A DNA stretch of 64,000 nt from positions 2,852,001 to 2,916,000 of the forward strand of contig OX244046.1 of the NCBI GenBank assembly GCA_945861085.1, in the 5' to 3' direction. A model generated the notes under the pieces. The model was not told the origin of the DNA. It was given only the letters and a program-made list of their open reading frames with translations, and did no database searches. The translations under genes and the position numbers were made by a program. How positions within the stretch are numbered: the first letter of the stretch is position 1; each line of letters opens with the position of its first letter. Below are positions 18,154 through 28,226 of the stretch, piece after piece. This DNA is from Clostridioides difficile_D. GTDB taxonomy: Bacteria > Bacillota > Clostridia > Peptostreptococcales > Peptostreptococcaceae.

Positions 18154-18852
18154 TTATTTCCCCTCTACTTTGTTTATATCACTATGTCCATCTATTTCTA
18201 TATTGTCTTCTTTAGTCACTTTTATCTTGGCATTATAATATGTTTCTATTTCCCAGACAATACCATATTTTATATTAAGTGCAGAAGCTAATGTATCAGA
18301 ATCACCAATTGCTTTTATTATGATTGGTTCTTTTATAACAGTGTCATTCATATAAAGCTTATCCTCTTTTAAATACATATATGTATTAGAAACTATTCTC
18401 TGGTCATTTATAGATATAGCACTTGCCTGTGCTGAATTTAATTTATTTATCATTGACAATAATAAATCATAATTATATAGTATACTATCATTTTTATCAA
18501 AGTTTCCTAAGTCTTTTGTAGAATTTATCTCAACTTTTATACCTGTTCCTTGAACATCTGTATATCCAGCTAATGTTTCATATTTTTCTATCTCTGACTT
18601 AAGTATATCTTGTTCTCCTTCAGTATTTTTGCCTCTATAAGTCTCTATATCTCTCTTCACACTATTAACTTCTAACTGTAAATCCTCTTTTTCTTTTTTT
18701 AAAGATTTAAGTTCTTCTGTAAGTTGCTCTCCTCTTTTAAAAGTTGTCATCCCTCTATTTTCTATATTAATAATTTTAAGTTGTAAACTAATAAGAACAC
18801 CCAATACAATACTTCCTATGACTATACTTTTATTTATAAATCTTTTTTTCAA
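18154..18852 (-). CDS. DUF881 family protein (first of tandem pair)
   Basis: 232 aa, with the same layout as the next gene: an N-terminal helix (SIVIGSIVLGVLISLQL), a coiled coil around 40-75, and a DUF881 domain with GIKVEINSTKD, LYNYDLLLSMINKLNSAQA, AISINDQRI and PIIIKAIGDSDTL. The start is TTG behind AAGGAAGTGA. It is co-transcribed with divIB (22 bp upstream) and the second DUF881 gene. The pair could work as a heteromeric periplasmic-face division accessory, which is inference only. Confidence 0.88.
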   Translation of the reverse strand: MKKRFINKSIVIGSIVLGVLISLQLKIINIENRGMTTFKRGEQLTEELKSLKKEKEDLQLEVNSVKRDIETYRGKNTEGEQDILKSEIEKYETLAGYTDVQGTGIKVEINSTKDLGNFDKNDSILYNYDLLLSMINKLNSAQASAISINDQRIVSNTYMYLKEDKLYMNDTVIKEPIIIKAIGDSDTLASALNIKYGIVWEIETYYNAKIKVTKEDNIEIDGHSDINKVEGK

Positions 18853-18874
18853 TATATCACTTCCTTACAATTGT

Positions 18875-19615
18875 CTATCCTTCTGGACTATACACAGCTA
18901 ACTTACCATAATTAAGATTTATAGTCCCTCCATTAGTATTTTTATTTTGCAGGTCAATCAGAATTTTACTTACCCTAGATATATTATAATCTAAGTTATC
19001 ATCATTAGAAAGTAAGATTTTTATATTGCTTCTTGTAAGCATATTTATATTTCCTTCTTTTCTTAAGTTTACATAATTTATTTTTCTATAAATACCTTCC
19101 TCTTTTAAACAATTTAAAGTTTTAAATACATTCTCCTTAGTTTTATAATTTTTAAATTTTATTGATTTAGTATCATCTACACTATAATCTACATCTACTA
19201 TCAAGTCTTTTTTACTTTCATTAGTACCTCTAAGTTCTTCCAACAAATTGCCTTTTTTATCTATATAACAATAATTATCTTCATCTTTTAATACTGCAAA
19301 TATTTCTTTTTCTTTTAAATTTATAATTATCTTATTTGGAAGTTTTCTTTTTATCTCTACATTTTCTATATATGGATTTTTTATAAGTTCATTTTTCATA
19401 TCTTTAAAATTGTATGCAAATATATTTTCATGTAGATTTATATTTAGTTCTTTCATTATATTTGATTTAGTTACCCTCTTATTTCCAATTATGTCTATTT
19501 TCTTTACATCAAATAAATCGCTTTTTACAATCATACATATACCAAAAGACAACATGAGTATAAAAACTAAAACTATCATGACATTATTCGTATTTAACTT
19601 CCTTCTTTTTTTCAA
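18875..19615 (-). CDS. divIB: Cell division protein FtsQ/DivIB
   Basis: 246 aa with a short basic cytoplasmic tail, one transmembrane helix (VMIVLVFILMLSFGICMI) and a POTRA domain opening VKKIDIIGNKRVTKSNIMKE, then a beta domain. It links the division ring to septal wall synthesis. The start is a TTG with AAGGGG about 11 bases upstream. A terminator lies between murG and this gene, so the divIB-DUF881-DUF881-sbp-ftsZ group probably has its own promoter in 19616-19820. I did not identify it confidently. Confidence 0.88.
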   Translation of the reverse strand: MKKRRKLNTNNVMIVLVFILMLSFGICMIVKSDLFDVKKIDIIGNKRVTKSNIMKELNINLHENIFAYNFKDMKNELIKNPYIENVEIKRKLPNKIIINLKEKEIFAVLKDEDNYCYIDKKGNLLEELRGTNESKKDLIVDVDYSVDDTKSIKFKNYKTKENVFKTLNCLKEEGIYRKINYVNLRKEGNINMLTRSNIKILLSNDDNLDYNISRVSKILIDLQNKNTNGGTINLNYGKLAVYSPEG

Positions 19616-19815
19616 ATATAATCAACCCCTTTGGTTAATAAATACACCTTTAGAGCTTATTTTTCCTACAAAAAAATTATAATATTTAAAGTCAAATTTT
19701 TTCATTTTTTTACATAACACCCAAACAAAGTATTAAAAGATAGAAATAAACCAATATTTCATCAAAATAAATATAAGATGCTACATACTCTTCATATTTT
19801 TAAATCTTGTGTACA

Positions 19816-19876
19816 TACAAATAAACCCCTAATTTATAATATATTAGATTTTCTAAATTATTATAAATTAGGGGGT
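19816..19876 (-). terminator. Intrinsic terminator after murG
   Basis: ACCCC(C)TAATTTATAATA pairs with TATTATAAATTAGGGGT (19825-19841 with 19859-19876) and is followed on the minus strand by TTATTTG. The stem starts 11 bp after the murG stop. Confidence 0.82.
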
Positions 19877-19886
19877 AAATATTTAT

Positions 19887-21113
19887 TTACCTTTTTTTTA
19901 TTCCTATTACTTTAGCTTGACCTTCTATGCTTGGAGTTGTTTCTTTTTTTATTTCTTTTACTTCTTCAATAACTTTTTCTTTTTTTGTTTTTTTAGATGC
20001 TGACTTTTGCGTTGAATTGTATACTTTTATTATCTCATCATATATAAGGTCTATGGCTTCAGGCTTACCTATAGTTTTGCTTGCATTTGCCATATCAACT
20101 AAAAGTTCTCTATCTCCTAAAAGTTTAAATACTGCTGTATTTAGGCTTTCTGGAGTTAGATTTTTTTCTAAAATCGCAATCCCTGCTCCTTGCTTTTCTA
20201 TACTCTTAGCATTATACTCTTGATGGTTTTCAGCAGTATATGCTTTAGGTATTATTATAGAGGGCTTTCCAAGAGCTGTTATCTCAGCTAATGAAATTGC
20301 TCCTGCACTACCTATAACTAAATCACTTGCTGCAAGTGCATTTGCCATATCTTCTAAGTAAGGTACAACCTTTTGGTATGGTTTAAGATTTATATCGCTA
20401 ATGCTGCCCATAAATTCATCATAATAGCTTTTGCCTGTAGCAAATATAAAAGCTATATCTTCATTTACCATATTCTTTATTACAAGTCTCATTGCATCAT
20501 TTATTTTTCTTGAGCCTCCACTACCACCATAGCAAAGTACCATTTTTTTTTCTTCACTTATTGCTAGATTTTTTCTTGCAATATTTCTTCTTGATAATAA
20601 AATTTCTTTTCTAACTGGGTTTCCTGTGAAAACTAACTTTTCTTCTGCTGCCTCAGGAAATCTTTTATGTGAATCTTCAAAGCTTGTAAGTACCTTTGTA
20701 ACTGTTTTAGATAAAATCTTATTAGTTACACCAGGAAAAGAATTTTGCTCATGTATTATGGCTGGTATTTTCCCCATAGATGCATTAAATAAAACAGGTC
20801 CACTAACATATCCACCAGTTCCTATAACTACATCTGGCTTAAATTTCTTAACAATCTTTCTTGATTGCTCTAAACCTTTAAAAAGTTTAAAAACTCTTTT
20901 TACATTATCGAAGTCTATTTTTCGCTTAAAGCCTTGAACTGTTACAGTCTTTAATTCAAATCCATACTTAGGAACTATTTCTGATTCTATTCCTTTTTCC
21001 GTCCCAACAAAAATTATCTCGGCGTCTGGATGCTCATCTCTTATTTTGTTAGCAATAGCTATAGCTGGATACACATGTCCTCCAGTTCCACCGCCTGATA
21101 ATAAAACTTTCAT
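19887..21113 (-). CDS. murG: UDP-GlcNAc:lipid I GlcNAc transferase MurG
   Basis: Makes lipid II at the inner membrane face. It has the N-terminal GGGTGGHVYPA loop, IHEQNSFPG, a second glycine-rich loop CYGGSGGSRKIND, and the UDP-GlcNAc site with GSAGAISLAEITALGKPSIIIPKAY and ENHQEYNAK. An in-frame TTG precedes the ATG at 21113; MKVLLSGGG is the universal MurG start. At 408 aa it is about 45 longer than usual because of a charged C-terminal tail (about 360-408) rich in Lys and Glu, likely flexible. It follows spoVE. Confidence 0.96.
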   Translation of the reverse strand: MKVLLSGGGTGGHVYPAIAIANKIRDEHPDAEIIFVGTEKGIESEIVPKYGFELKTVTVQGFKRKIDFDNVKRVFKLFKGLEQSRKIVKKFKPDVVIGTGGYVSGPVLFNASMGKIPAIIHEQNSFPGVTNKILSKTVTKVLTSFEDSHKRFPEAAEEKLVFTGNPVRKEILLSRRNIARKNLAISEEKKMVLCYGGSGGSRKINDAMRLVIKNMVNEDIAFIFATGKSYYDEFMGSISDINLKPYQKVVPYLEDMANALAASDLVIGSAGAISLAEITALGKPSIIIPKAYTAENHQEYNAKSIEKQGAGIAILEKNLTPESLNTAVFKLLGDRELLVDMANASKTIGKPEAIDLIYDEIIKVYNSTQKSASKKTKKEKVIEEVKEIKKETTPSIEGQAKVIGIKKR

Positions 21114-21130
21114 CAAATCATCATCTCCTG

Positions 21131-22261
21131 TTAATTAATTTTGACATGCTTTGAGATGTTTAACACTATGCCTACAGCTCCCATAAAGATGGTGAGTGAG
21201 GTTCCTCCATAACTTATAAATGGTAGTGCTACACCTGTAGCTGGCATTGATGATGTTGCAACTGCTATATTTAAAGCTGCTTGTATTCCAATTTGTGCAC
21301 CTATACCTATGACAACCATACAAGCAAATACATTAGAAGTCTTCAAGGCTATTCTTACACATCTGTAGACTAAAGCTACAAATAGCATTATAACTATTAT
21401 ACAACCAATCAATCCTAACTCTTCTCCTATTATAGCAAATATAAAGTCATTTTGTGGCTCTGGTATATAAAAATACTTTTGTTTACTCTTTCCTAAGCCT
21501 AGACCAAACAATCCACCTGAACCTAGTGCATATAAACCTTGTATTACCTGATACCCTTTACCAAGAGGGTCTTGAAAAGGGTCTAAAAATGATGTAACAC
21601 GACTAAGTCTATAGGGTTCAGCAATTACTAATGCAGCAAATAAAGCAGCCCCACTCCCTATCATAGCAAATACAATTTTCATATCCATTCCAGCAACAAA
21701 TATCATTACAAAAGTAACCAGAATTACAGTACCTGCTGTTGACAAATTTGGCTGAAGTATTATCAACGCAAAAAATATCCCTGGAACTACGAGAAGTGGT
21801 ACAACACCTTTTGTCAAAGATTTTATTTTATCATAATTTTTTTCAATTAATTTTGCAGTTAATATTATTGTGGCAAACTTTGCTATCTCTGCAGGTTGAA
21901 ATGTTAAGGCTCCTATTCCTAACCATCTTTTTGCTCCGTTTGCTTCTATCCCTAAAGGGGTTAAAACTAACAATAATAATACTACTGCTATAGCTCCAAT
22001 TGCTGTAGCATTTTTCTTCCAAAAACTATAATCTATTCTTGATGTAATAATCATAACTATAAAACCAAGTATAGCATATATTACATTCTTTTTTAGAAAA
22101 TAGTATGCATCATTGTGTTTAAATGAAGATTGTATAAAACTTGCACTAAACACCATAACTATTCCTACAAATACTAAAAGCATAGTAGTATAAAATACTA
22201 CTCCATCAAATTCAGTCTTCATCCTTATGTCAATTTGTTTTTTCAAATTTTCTTTAGGCAT
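21131..22261 (-). CDS. spoVE: SEDS family glycosyltransferase SpoVE (FtsW-like)
   Basis: A polytopic (about ten-helix) SEDS peptidoglycan polymerase of 376 aa. It contains GAKRWLGIG, FQPAEIAKFATIILTAKLIE, QPNLSTAGTVILV, the FGLGLGKSKQKYFYIPEPQNDFIFAIIGEELG stretch (given in part) and a C-terminal PFISYGGTS. In C. difficile the SEDS gene at this dcw position is known as spoVE and works with SpoVD in cortex synthesis. The sequence alone cannot separate FtsW from SpoVE; I assign SpoVE from context. Confidence 0.9.
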   Translation of the reverse strand: MPKENLKKQIDIRMKTEFDGVVFYTTMLLVFVGIVMVFSASFIQSSFKHNDAYYFLKKNVIYAILGFIVMIITSRIDYSFWKKNATAIGAIAVVLLLLVLTPLGIEANGAKRWLGIGALTFQPAEIAKFATIILTAKLIEKNYDKIKSLTKGVVPLLVVPGIFFALIILQPNLSTAGTVILVTFVMIFVAGMDMKIVFAMIGSGAALFAALVIAEPYRLSRVTSFLDPFQDPLGKGYQVIQGLYALGSGGLFGLGLGKSKQKYFYIPEPQNDFIFAIIGEELGLIGCIIVIMLFVALVYRCVRIALKTSNVFACMVVIGIGAQIGIQAALNIAVATSSMPATGVALPFISYGGTSLTIFMGAVGIVLNISKHVKIN

Positions 22262-22312
22262 CCAACTAATCTACCTCCATTCTTCCATTTAAGTAAGTTT
22301 AGAGGTAAGAGA

Positions 22313-23668
22313 TTATTTTAAATTGTTTACATTATCTTTGAAGTCTTTTCCTCTTACTTCAAAACTTTCATACATATCCCAACTTGCACAAGCTGGTGAA
22401 AGAAGCACTATGTCTCCACTTTTTGAAATTTCATAAGAAGTCTTAACTGCTTCTTCCATATCTTTTACTATATGTATGTCATTAAATCCTTTATTTTTAG
22501 CACAATTTTCTATATTTGATGCAGTTTCTCCTAATAAGACCAATGATTTAACATATGACTTTGCAGTTTCAAGAAGTTCATCAAAATTACTTCCCTTATC
22601 CATCCCTCCTGCTATAAGTATTATAGGTCTATTGTAAGACTGTACAGCTTTTATAGTGGAATCTGGATTAGTTCCTTTTGAATCATTTACATATATTACA
22701 TTTTCTAAGTTTCTTACAAACTCTTGTCTGTGTTCCACTCCTTTAAATGTCATAAGTACATCCTTTATAACATTTAAGTCAATTTTACAGACATACGCTA
22801 TTGCTATAGCTGCCATACAGTTTTCTAAATTATGACCTCCAGGCAAACTTACATCATCTTTATTTAGAAATTTGATTTTATCATCTATATCTATTATTAT
22901 GTCATTATTTTCTAAATATACTCCTCCATTTACTTTTTGAGTTCTTGAAAAGTAAATTACTTTCGCATTGCACTTGTCAGCTAGACTTTTTACTATCTCA
23001 TCATCATAATTTAATACACAAAAATCATCAGCAGTTTGATTCATAAATATATTTGCTTTTGCTTCTATATATTTTTCCATAGTATGATGTCTATTTAAAT
23101 GGTCTTCTGTAATATTTAATATAGCACTTACTTTAGGTCTAAATTCATCTATACTCTCAAGTTGAAAGCTACTTAGTTCAGTTACAAGCACAGATTCTTT
23201 ATTTGAAGTTTCTATAGTATCTATTACAGGATTCCCTATATTTCCAACTACATATGTATCTCTTTTAGCTCTTGAAAAAATTTCTCCTACCAAACTAGTC
23301 GTAGTTGTCTTTCCGTTTGTACCTGTAATCCCTATAAAGGTTGGATTATTTGATAATTTAAAAGCTAATTCCACCTCGCCAATTATATACTTACCTGAAT
23401 TTTTTAATTTCAATATGAATGGCAAGTCTAGTGGTACTCCTGGAGATACTACAACCATATCTATGCCATCCACATCTTCTGGATGATGTCCTAATATGTA
23501 TTTTATGTCATTTATAGATTTCAATTCATCAAGTATGTTTTTCAATTTATTTTCATCTTTTATATCATTTACTATTATACTTGCACCCAATTTATCTAAA
23601 TGTTTAATTGTAGATATACCAGTCTTTGCAAGTCCTACTAATAAAACTCTTTTTCCTTTTAAGTCCAT
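22313..23668 (-). CDS. murD: UDP-N-acetylmuramoyl-L-alanine:D-glutamate ligase
   Basis: Adds D-Glu to UDP-MurNAc-L-Ala in the cytoplasm. The N-terminal Rossmann-like domain starts VLLVGLAKTGIST. The central ATP-binding GITGTNGKTTTTSL and ELSSFQL, LNITEDHLNRH are present, and the C-terminal domain has NDSKGTNPDST and SPACASWDMYESFEVRG. 451 aa, normal. It lies 18 bp after mraY. Confidence 0.97.
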   Translation of the reverse strand: MDLKGKRVLLVGLAKTGISTIKHLDKLGASIIVNDIKDENKLKNILDELKSINDIKYILGHHPEDVDGIDMVVVSPGVPLDLPFILKLKNSGKYIIGEVELAFKLSNNPTFIGITGTNGKTTTTSLVGEIFSRAKRDTYVVGNIGNPVIDTIETSNKESVLVTELSSFQLESIDEFRPKVSAILNITEDHLNRHHTMEKYIEAKANIFMNQTADDFCVLNYDDEIVKSLADKCNAKVIYFSRTQKVNGGVYLENNDIIIDIDDKIKFLNKDDVSLPGGHNLENCMAAIAIAYVCKIDLNVIKDVLMTFKGVEHRQEFVRNLENVIYVNDSKGTNPDSTIKAVQSYNRPIILIAGGMDKGSNFDELLETAKSYVKSLVLLGETASNIENCAKNKGFNDIHIVKDMEEAVKTSYEISKSGDIVLLSPACASWDMYESFEVRGKDFKDNVNNLK

Positions 23669-23686
23669 TTTTCATTCCCCCTAGGC

Positions 23687-24652
23687 CTAAAATACTGCTA
23701 TTATACTTATCCAAGCTAAAACAACTGTAACAATCCAAAAAACGAATACAACTCTTGTTTCTGGCCAACCACACTGTTCAAAATGATGGTGTATTGGAGC
23801 CATCTTAAAGAATCTCTTTCTTGTTGCTTTAAAATATCCAACTTGAATCAAAACTGATAGAGCCTCTGCAAAATAAATTCCTCCAATTATAGGTATTATA
23901 AGCACTGAGTTAGTTAGAACTGAAAATGCTACAACTGCACCACCTAATGCCATTGAACCTGTATCTCCCATAAAAACTCTAGCCGGATATGAATTAAATC
24001 CTAAAAATCCTAAGCATGCTCCAACAGTTGCTGCTGCTAAAACTGCAACTTCTGTATTTCCAGCAATAGAACTTGCAAATAGCATAAAGAATACAGAAAC
24101 TATTAAAGTTACTCCTGATGCTAATCCATCTAATCCATCAGTCAAATTTACAGCATTTACTATTGCTACAATTATAAACATCATTATTGGTATATATAAT
24201 ATTCCAACATTTATTACAAAATCTGTAAATGGTATCATAAGTTGTGAAGCACTTGATGATGATGTATATTGATAAAAAGCAACATAAAAAGACAATGCAA
24301 CTTGAAGGATTATTTTTTGATATGCTTTTAGTCCAAGTGATCTTTTTAGCTTTATTTTTATAAAATCATCTAAAAAACCAATAAAACCAAAACCTGCAAT
24401 ACATATAAGACCTACTGCCATATCATGACTAACCTTTACTCTTGTAAGTCCAGTTATTAGAATTGCAACAATCATTATAATTCCACCCATAGTAGGTGTT
24501 CCATTTTTGGCTAGATGTGTTTGGGGTCCATCATCTCTAACTGTCTGACCAAATTTAAATTTTCTAAGCATTGGTATAAATATTGGTCCTATTATAATTA
24601 CTATTAAAAACGCAATCAATGCGGTGTACGTAAGCTCTGTTATTCCTAACAT
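23687..24652 (-). CDS. mraY: Phospho-N-acetylmuramoyl-pentapeptide transferase MraY
   Basis: Integral membrane enzyme that makes lipid I from UDP-MurNAc-pentapeptide and undecaprenyl phosphate. It shows GTPTMGGIIM, the Asp-rich GFLDDFIKIK, NLTDGLDGLASG, FMGDTGSMALGG and the MAPIHHHFEQCGWPE stretch, with about ten hydrophobic helices. Two adjacent ATGs (24655, 24652) follow AGGAG; I use the second, with a 7-base spacing. It lies between murF and murD. Confidence 0.97.
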   Translation of the reverse strand: MLGITELTYTALIAFLIVIIIGPIFIPMLRKFKFGQTVRDDGPQTHLAKNGTPTMGGIIMIVAILITGLTRVKVSHDMAVGLICIAGFGFIGFLDDFIKIKLKRSLGLKAYQKIILQVALSFYVAFYQYTSSSSASQLMIPFTDFVINVGILYIPIMMFIIVAIVNAVNLTDGLDGLASGVTLIVSVFFMLFASSIAGNTEVAVLAAATVGACLGFLGFNSYPARVFMGDTGSMALGGAVVAFSVLTNSVLIIPIIGGIYFAEALSVLIQVGYFKATRKRFFKMAPIHHHFEQCGWPETRVVFVFWIVTVVLAWISIIAVF

Positions 24653-24695
24653 CATAAAACTCCTCTCCCTTGTCAATCAACTCATTAGTTTAAGC

Positions 24696-26069
24696 TTATT
24701 TATTTAGATATTCGACTATTTTTTCTAATCTCATGCCTCTTGAGCCTTTTACTAAAATAGTGTCTCCTGTTTTTACTAATTCATTTAACTTGCTAAATAC
24801 ATCTTCTCTATTCTCAAAGTGATATATATTGGCTGAATTGAATCCTAATTGTTTTGCTTCTTCTCCAATAAACACTGAATTTTCACCTATAGTTATTATA
24901 ATATCAGTATTATTCATAGATGATTTTCCGACTAATCTATGACCATACTCTGAAATTTCACCCATTTCTAGTATATCTCCAAGTATCGCTACCCTTCTAC
25001 CTTTATATCTTCCAAGTATCTTTAAAGCAGCATCCATAGAATCTGGACTAGCATTATATGAATCATTAATTATTGTTAACTTTTCATTTTTTATTATGTC
25101 TAGTCTCATTTTTGTCCCTTTAAAATTTTTTAAACCTTTTTTTATATAATCCAAAGAAATATTTAAACACATACCAACCAGTATAGCAGACATTGCATTA
25201 TATATATTATGTTCTCCTATTGTTGGTATAAATACTTCCTCTTTTTTTCCATTTATGACACATGTAAATGTCAAACTATCCTCTTCCATAGTATAACTTT
25301 CGCAATAAATATCATTATTTTTATTGAATCCAAATGTTTTTAACTTATATACATGCTCTTTTTCTTTTAATGTAGATAAAAACTTATCATCTCCATTTAC
25401 AATTAAAGTATTTGTCTCATCAAAATTTGAGGCAATCTCCATCTTTGCTTTTAAAATACCTTCTTGTGAACCTAGTTTTTCCACATGTGATAATCCTATA
25501 TTTGATATGACTGCAATTTGGGGATTTACTATATCCACTAGATATTTTATTTCATTGAATCCAGACATACCCATCTCTATTACAGCACACTCATGTTCTT
25601 TATTTAAATTAAATAAAGTTAATGGAACTCCAAAATGATTATTTAAATTTTTTTCATTTTTTAGTATATTTAACTTTGCAGATATGGCAGAATATATCAT
25701 ATCTCTAGTAGTAGTTTTGCCTACACTACCTGTAACACCTATAAATGGAATATCAAATTTTTCTTTATAATATCTTGAAATATCCCCTAGAGCTAAAGAT
25801 GTATCTTTTACCTCTATTAAATTTATATCCGAACTTTCTAATTTTATTCCATTACTTTCATTTTTTATAAAAGTTTTACATCCACTATCATATGCAGACT
25901 TCATAAATGTATGCCCATCTAAATTTTCTCCAACTATTGCTACAAATGCATTTTGGGCATTTGACTCCCTGCTATCTATAACTATATCACTTACACAGTC
26001 ATTATAATCTCCATATATTAACTTCCCATTAGTTGCAAGTACTAACTCTTTTATTGTTAAGCACTCCAT
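24696..26069 (-). CDS. murF: UDP-MurNAc-tripeptide:D-Ala-D-Ala ligase MurF
   Basis: Adds D-Ala-D-Ala to complete the pentapeptide precursor. It has an N-terminal substrate-binding domain, a central ATP site GVTGSVGKTTTRDM, KNEKNLNNHFGVPLTL, GMSGFNEI, SNIGLSHVE, and in the C-terminal domain NDSYNASPDSM and LGDILEMGE. 457 aa. AAAGGAGG precedes the ATG. A terminator separates it from spoVD upstream, so the precursor-enzyme genes murF-mraY-murD-spoVE-murG may start from their own promoter. Confidence 0.96.
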   Translation of the reverse strand: MECLTIKELVLATNGKLIYGDYNDCVSDIVIDSRESNAQNAFVAIVGENLDGHTFMKSAYDSGCKTFIKNESNGIKLESSDINLIEVKDTSLALGDISRYYKEKFDIPFIGVTGSVGKTTTRDMIYSAISAKLNILKNEKNLNNHFGVPLTLFNLNKEHECAVIEMGMSGFNEIKYLVDIVNPQIAVISNIGLSHVEKLGSQEGILKAKMEIASNFDETNTLIVNGDDKFLSTLKEKEHVYKLKTFGFNKNNDIYCESYTMEEDSLTFTCVINGKKEEVFIPTIGEHNIYNAMSAILVGMCLNISLDYIKKGLKNFKGTKMRLDIIKNEKLTIINDSYNASPDSMDAALKILGRYKGRRVAILGDILEMGEISEYGHRLVGKSSMNNTDIIITIGENSVFIGEEAKQLGFNSANIYHFENREDVFSKLNELVKTGDTILVKGSRGMRLEKIVEYLNK

Positions 26070-26110
26070 TATTAAACTCCTCCTTTAAAACCTTAGCTAT
26101 ATTCTCTTAG

Positions 26111-26148
26111 CAACAAAAGGCAATGTATACCGTTATATATACATTGCC
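26111..26148 (-). terminator. Intrinsic terminator between spoVD and murF
   Basis: On the minus strand, GGCAATGTATA-(loop)-TATACATTGCC is followed by TTTTGTTG (stem arms 26119-26129 and 26138-26148). It falls about 90 bp after the spoVD stop. Confidence 0.78.
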
Positions 26149-26235
26149 TACGATAACTCTTAACTTTATAATTATATACTATATTTCTGTTTTTTTGAAG
26201 ATGTTTATGGGTATATGTTAATTATCTGTTACTTT

Positions 26236-28215
26236 TTAGTTTTCAAAATATAGGGTTATACTTGAATCTTCATTAACTTTTACTCCAGGTTTTGGGAATA
26301 TATCTTTTACCTTTGTATCTTCTGGAAGTTCTATATCTGCATCTAAATCTGGTTTTAACTTCACATCTTCCAACGCCTTTACAGCATCACCAATTTTTAG
26401 ATTTCTTACATCTGGCACTTTAACCTGTTTTTTTTCATACTCAGCTTTTTCTTCTTCTTTGTATACTGGTTTAACTCCTAAATATTTTAAAGAATCATTC
26501 ATTATTTCTTTTACTATTGGTCCTGCTGTAGTACTACCAAATGCACTTACTCCTGTTGGTTCATCAACAATAGCAAGGACTACTATTTGTGGGTCATCAC
26601 AAGGTGCGATTCCAACAAATGAACATATATACTTTCCTGGAGCATACTTACCATCTATAACTTTTTGAGCTGTACCTGTTTTACCACCAAGTCTATAACC
26701 TGGTATATATGCTATCTTTCCTCCACCTTCAGTTACAACTGACTCTGCAATTTCTAGCATTTTCTTAGATGTTTCTTTAGATATAACACTTCTTACTTTT
26801 TTTGGTTTTACTGTTTCAGTTATGTTACCTTTATTATCAGTATAAGATTTTACCACTCTTGGTTGCATTAAATCTCCACCATTAGCTATTGATGATATAG
26901 CTGTTATAAGTTGTATTGGAGTTACTGATATAGATTGACCAAATGATATTGTAGCCAATTCAACTGGTCCTACATTTTTTTCGTTATACAATATTCCCTT
27001 AGCTTCTCCTGGTAAATCTATACCTGTCTTATCCATAAGACCAAAAGATTCTATATAATCATACATTTTTCCAACGCCTAATCTACTTCCTAACTCAACA
27101 AATACTGGGTTGCAAGAATTTTGTACTGCTTGTTTAAACTCTTGTGTTCCATGAGGTCTATAATGTCTCCAACATTTAATTTTTCTTCCTCCAACAGTTA
27201 CACTACCTGTACATGTGAATTTTTCTCCATCTTTAATTACTCCTTCTTCAAGAGCACTAGAAGATGTAATAAGTTTAAATGTAGAACCTGGTTCATATGT
27301 ATCACTTACTGCTGGATTTCTCCACATTTGATAATAGCCTTTTATTTTATCCTTATCATTATACTTTTCAAGTTCTTCTTGATAATATGGATATATTGGT
27401 GTTCTTGAATCATTAGGGTCATAGTCTGGTTTTGATGCTAGAGCAAGTATATCACCAGTTTTAGGATTCATAGCTATTGCAGTAACCTTTTTTGCATTAT
27501 TTAACTCATAAGCTTTCTGTACTGCTTTTTCAGTATAGTGTTGAATTACTTCATCTATAGACAACACAAGACCATTACCTTGTACAGGCTCATAATATTT
27601 TTCCATTCCTTGTGGTATTTCTCTTCCTGAAGCATCAGTACTTACTATCAGTTTTCCAGGCTTTCCTTTTAATTTTTTATCATATTGCATTTCTATACCA
27701 GATATACCTGTTGCATCTGAAGAAGTATGTCCTAGTACATATGGTGCAAAATTCCCATATGGATAATATCTTTGATTATCTTCTGCTACCCATATTCCAC
27801 CTAATTTAGCATCTCTTATTTGACTTGCCTTATCATCATCTATCCATCTTTTAACCTTTACAAGAGCCATATTTTTTTTGCTTATTAAAGCGTAAATATC
27901 TTTATAATCTTCGTCTAAAATCTCAGCTACCTTTTCAGCAGCTTCCTTTTTATCTTCTACTTCTACAGGTTTACACCAAACCGTATACTTAGTTACACTT
28001 ACTGCTAATTCTTTCATATTTCTATCATATATAGTTCCTCTTTTGGGTTCTATTGGTATATCTCTTGTTTGCTGTTCTAGAGCTTTTGTACTTAACCAAT
28101 TTCCCTTCATAAGTTGTAGGTACCCAGTCCTAATAACAAGGCAAAAAAACAATGCACATGCTAGAATAAGAACGAGTACCAGCCTTTTTTTACTTATTCT
28201 CTTTACTTTTCTCAA
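26236..28215 (-). CDS. spoVD: Class B penicillin-binding protein SpoVD with PASTA domain
   Basis: Transpeptidase for spore cortex peptidoglycan. One N-terminal membrane helix is followed by the PBP dimerisation domain (RGTIYDRNMKELA) and the transpeptidase domain with active-site serine in EPGSTFKLI, SCN in QNSCNPVF and KTG in LGGKTGTAQK. A single C-terminal PASTA domain (about 598-657) opens VKVPDVRNLKIGDAV. 659 aa. The start is TTG behind AGGGGG. The PASTA domain and partner spoVE fit SpoVD rather than a vegetative PBP2B. It follows ftsL-like by 11 bp. Confidence 0.93.
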   Translation of the reverse strand: MRKVKRISKKRLVLVLILACALFFCLVIRTGYLQLMKGNWLSTKALEQQTRDIPIEPKRGTIYDRNMKELAVSVTKYTVWCKPVEVEDKKEAAEKVAEILDEDYKDIYALISKKNMALVKVKRWIDDDKASQIRDAKLGGIWVAEDNQRYYPYGNFAPYVLGHTSSDATGISGIEMQYDKKLKGKPGKLIVSTDASGREIPQGMEKYYEPVQGNGLVLSIDEVIQHYTEKAVQKAYELNNAKKVTAIAMNPKTGDILALASKPDYDPNDSRTPIYPYYQEELEKYNDKDKIKGYYQMWRNPAVSDTYEPGSTFKLITSSSALEEGVIKDGEKFTCTGSVTVGGRKIKCWRHYRPHGTQEFKQAVQNSCNPVFVELGSRLGVGKMYDYIESFGLMDKTGIDLPGEAKGILYNEKNVGPVELATISFGQSISVTPIQLITAISSIANGGDLMQPRVVKSYTDNKGNITETVKPKKVRSVISKETSKKMLEIAESVVTEGGGKIAYIPGYRLGGKTGTAQKVIDGKYAPGKYICSFVGIAPCDDPQIVVLAIVDEPTGVSAFGSTTAGPIVKEIMNDSLKYLGVKPVYKEEEKAEYEKKQVKVPDVRNLKIGDAVKALEDVKLKPDLDADIELPEDTKVKDIFPKPGVKVNEDSSITLYFEN

Positions 28216-28226
28216 ATCTATTCCCC

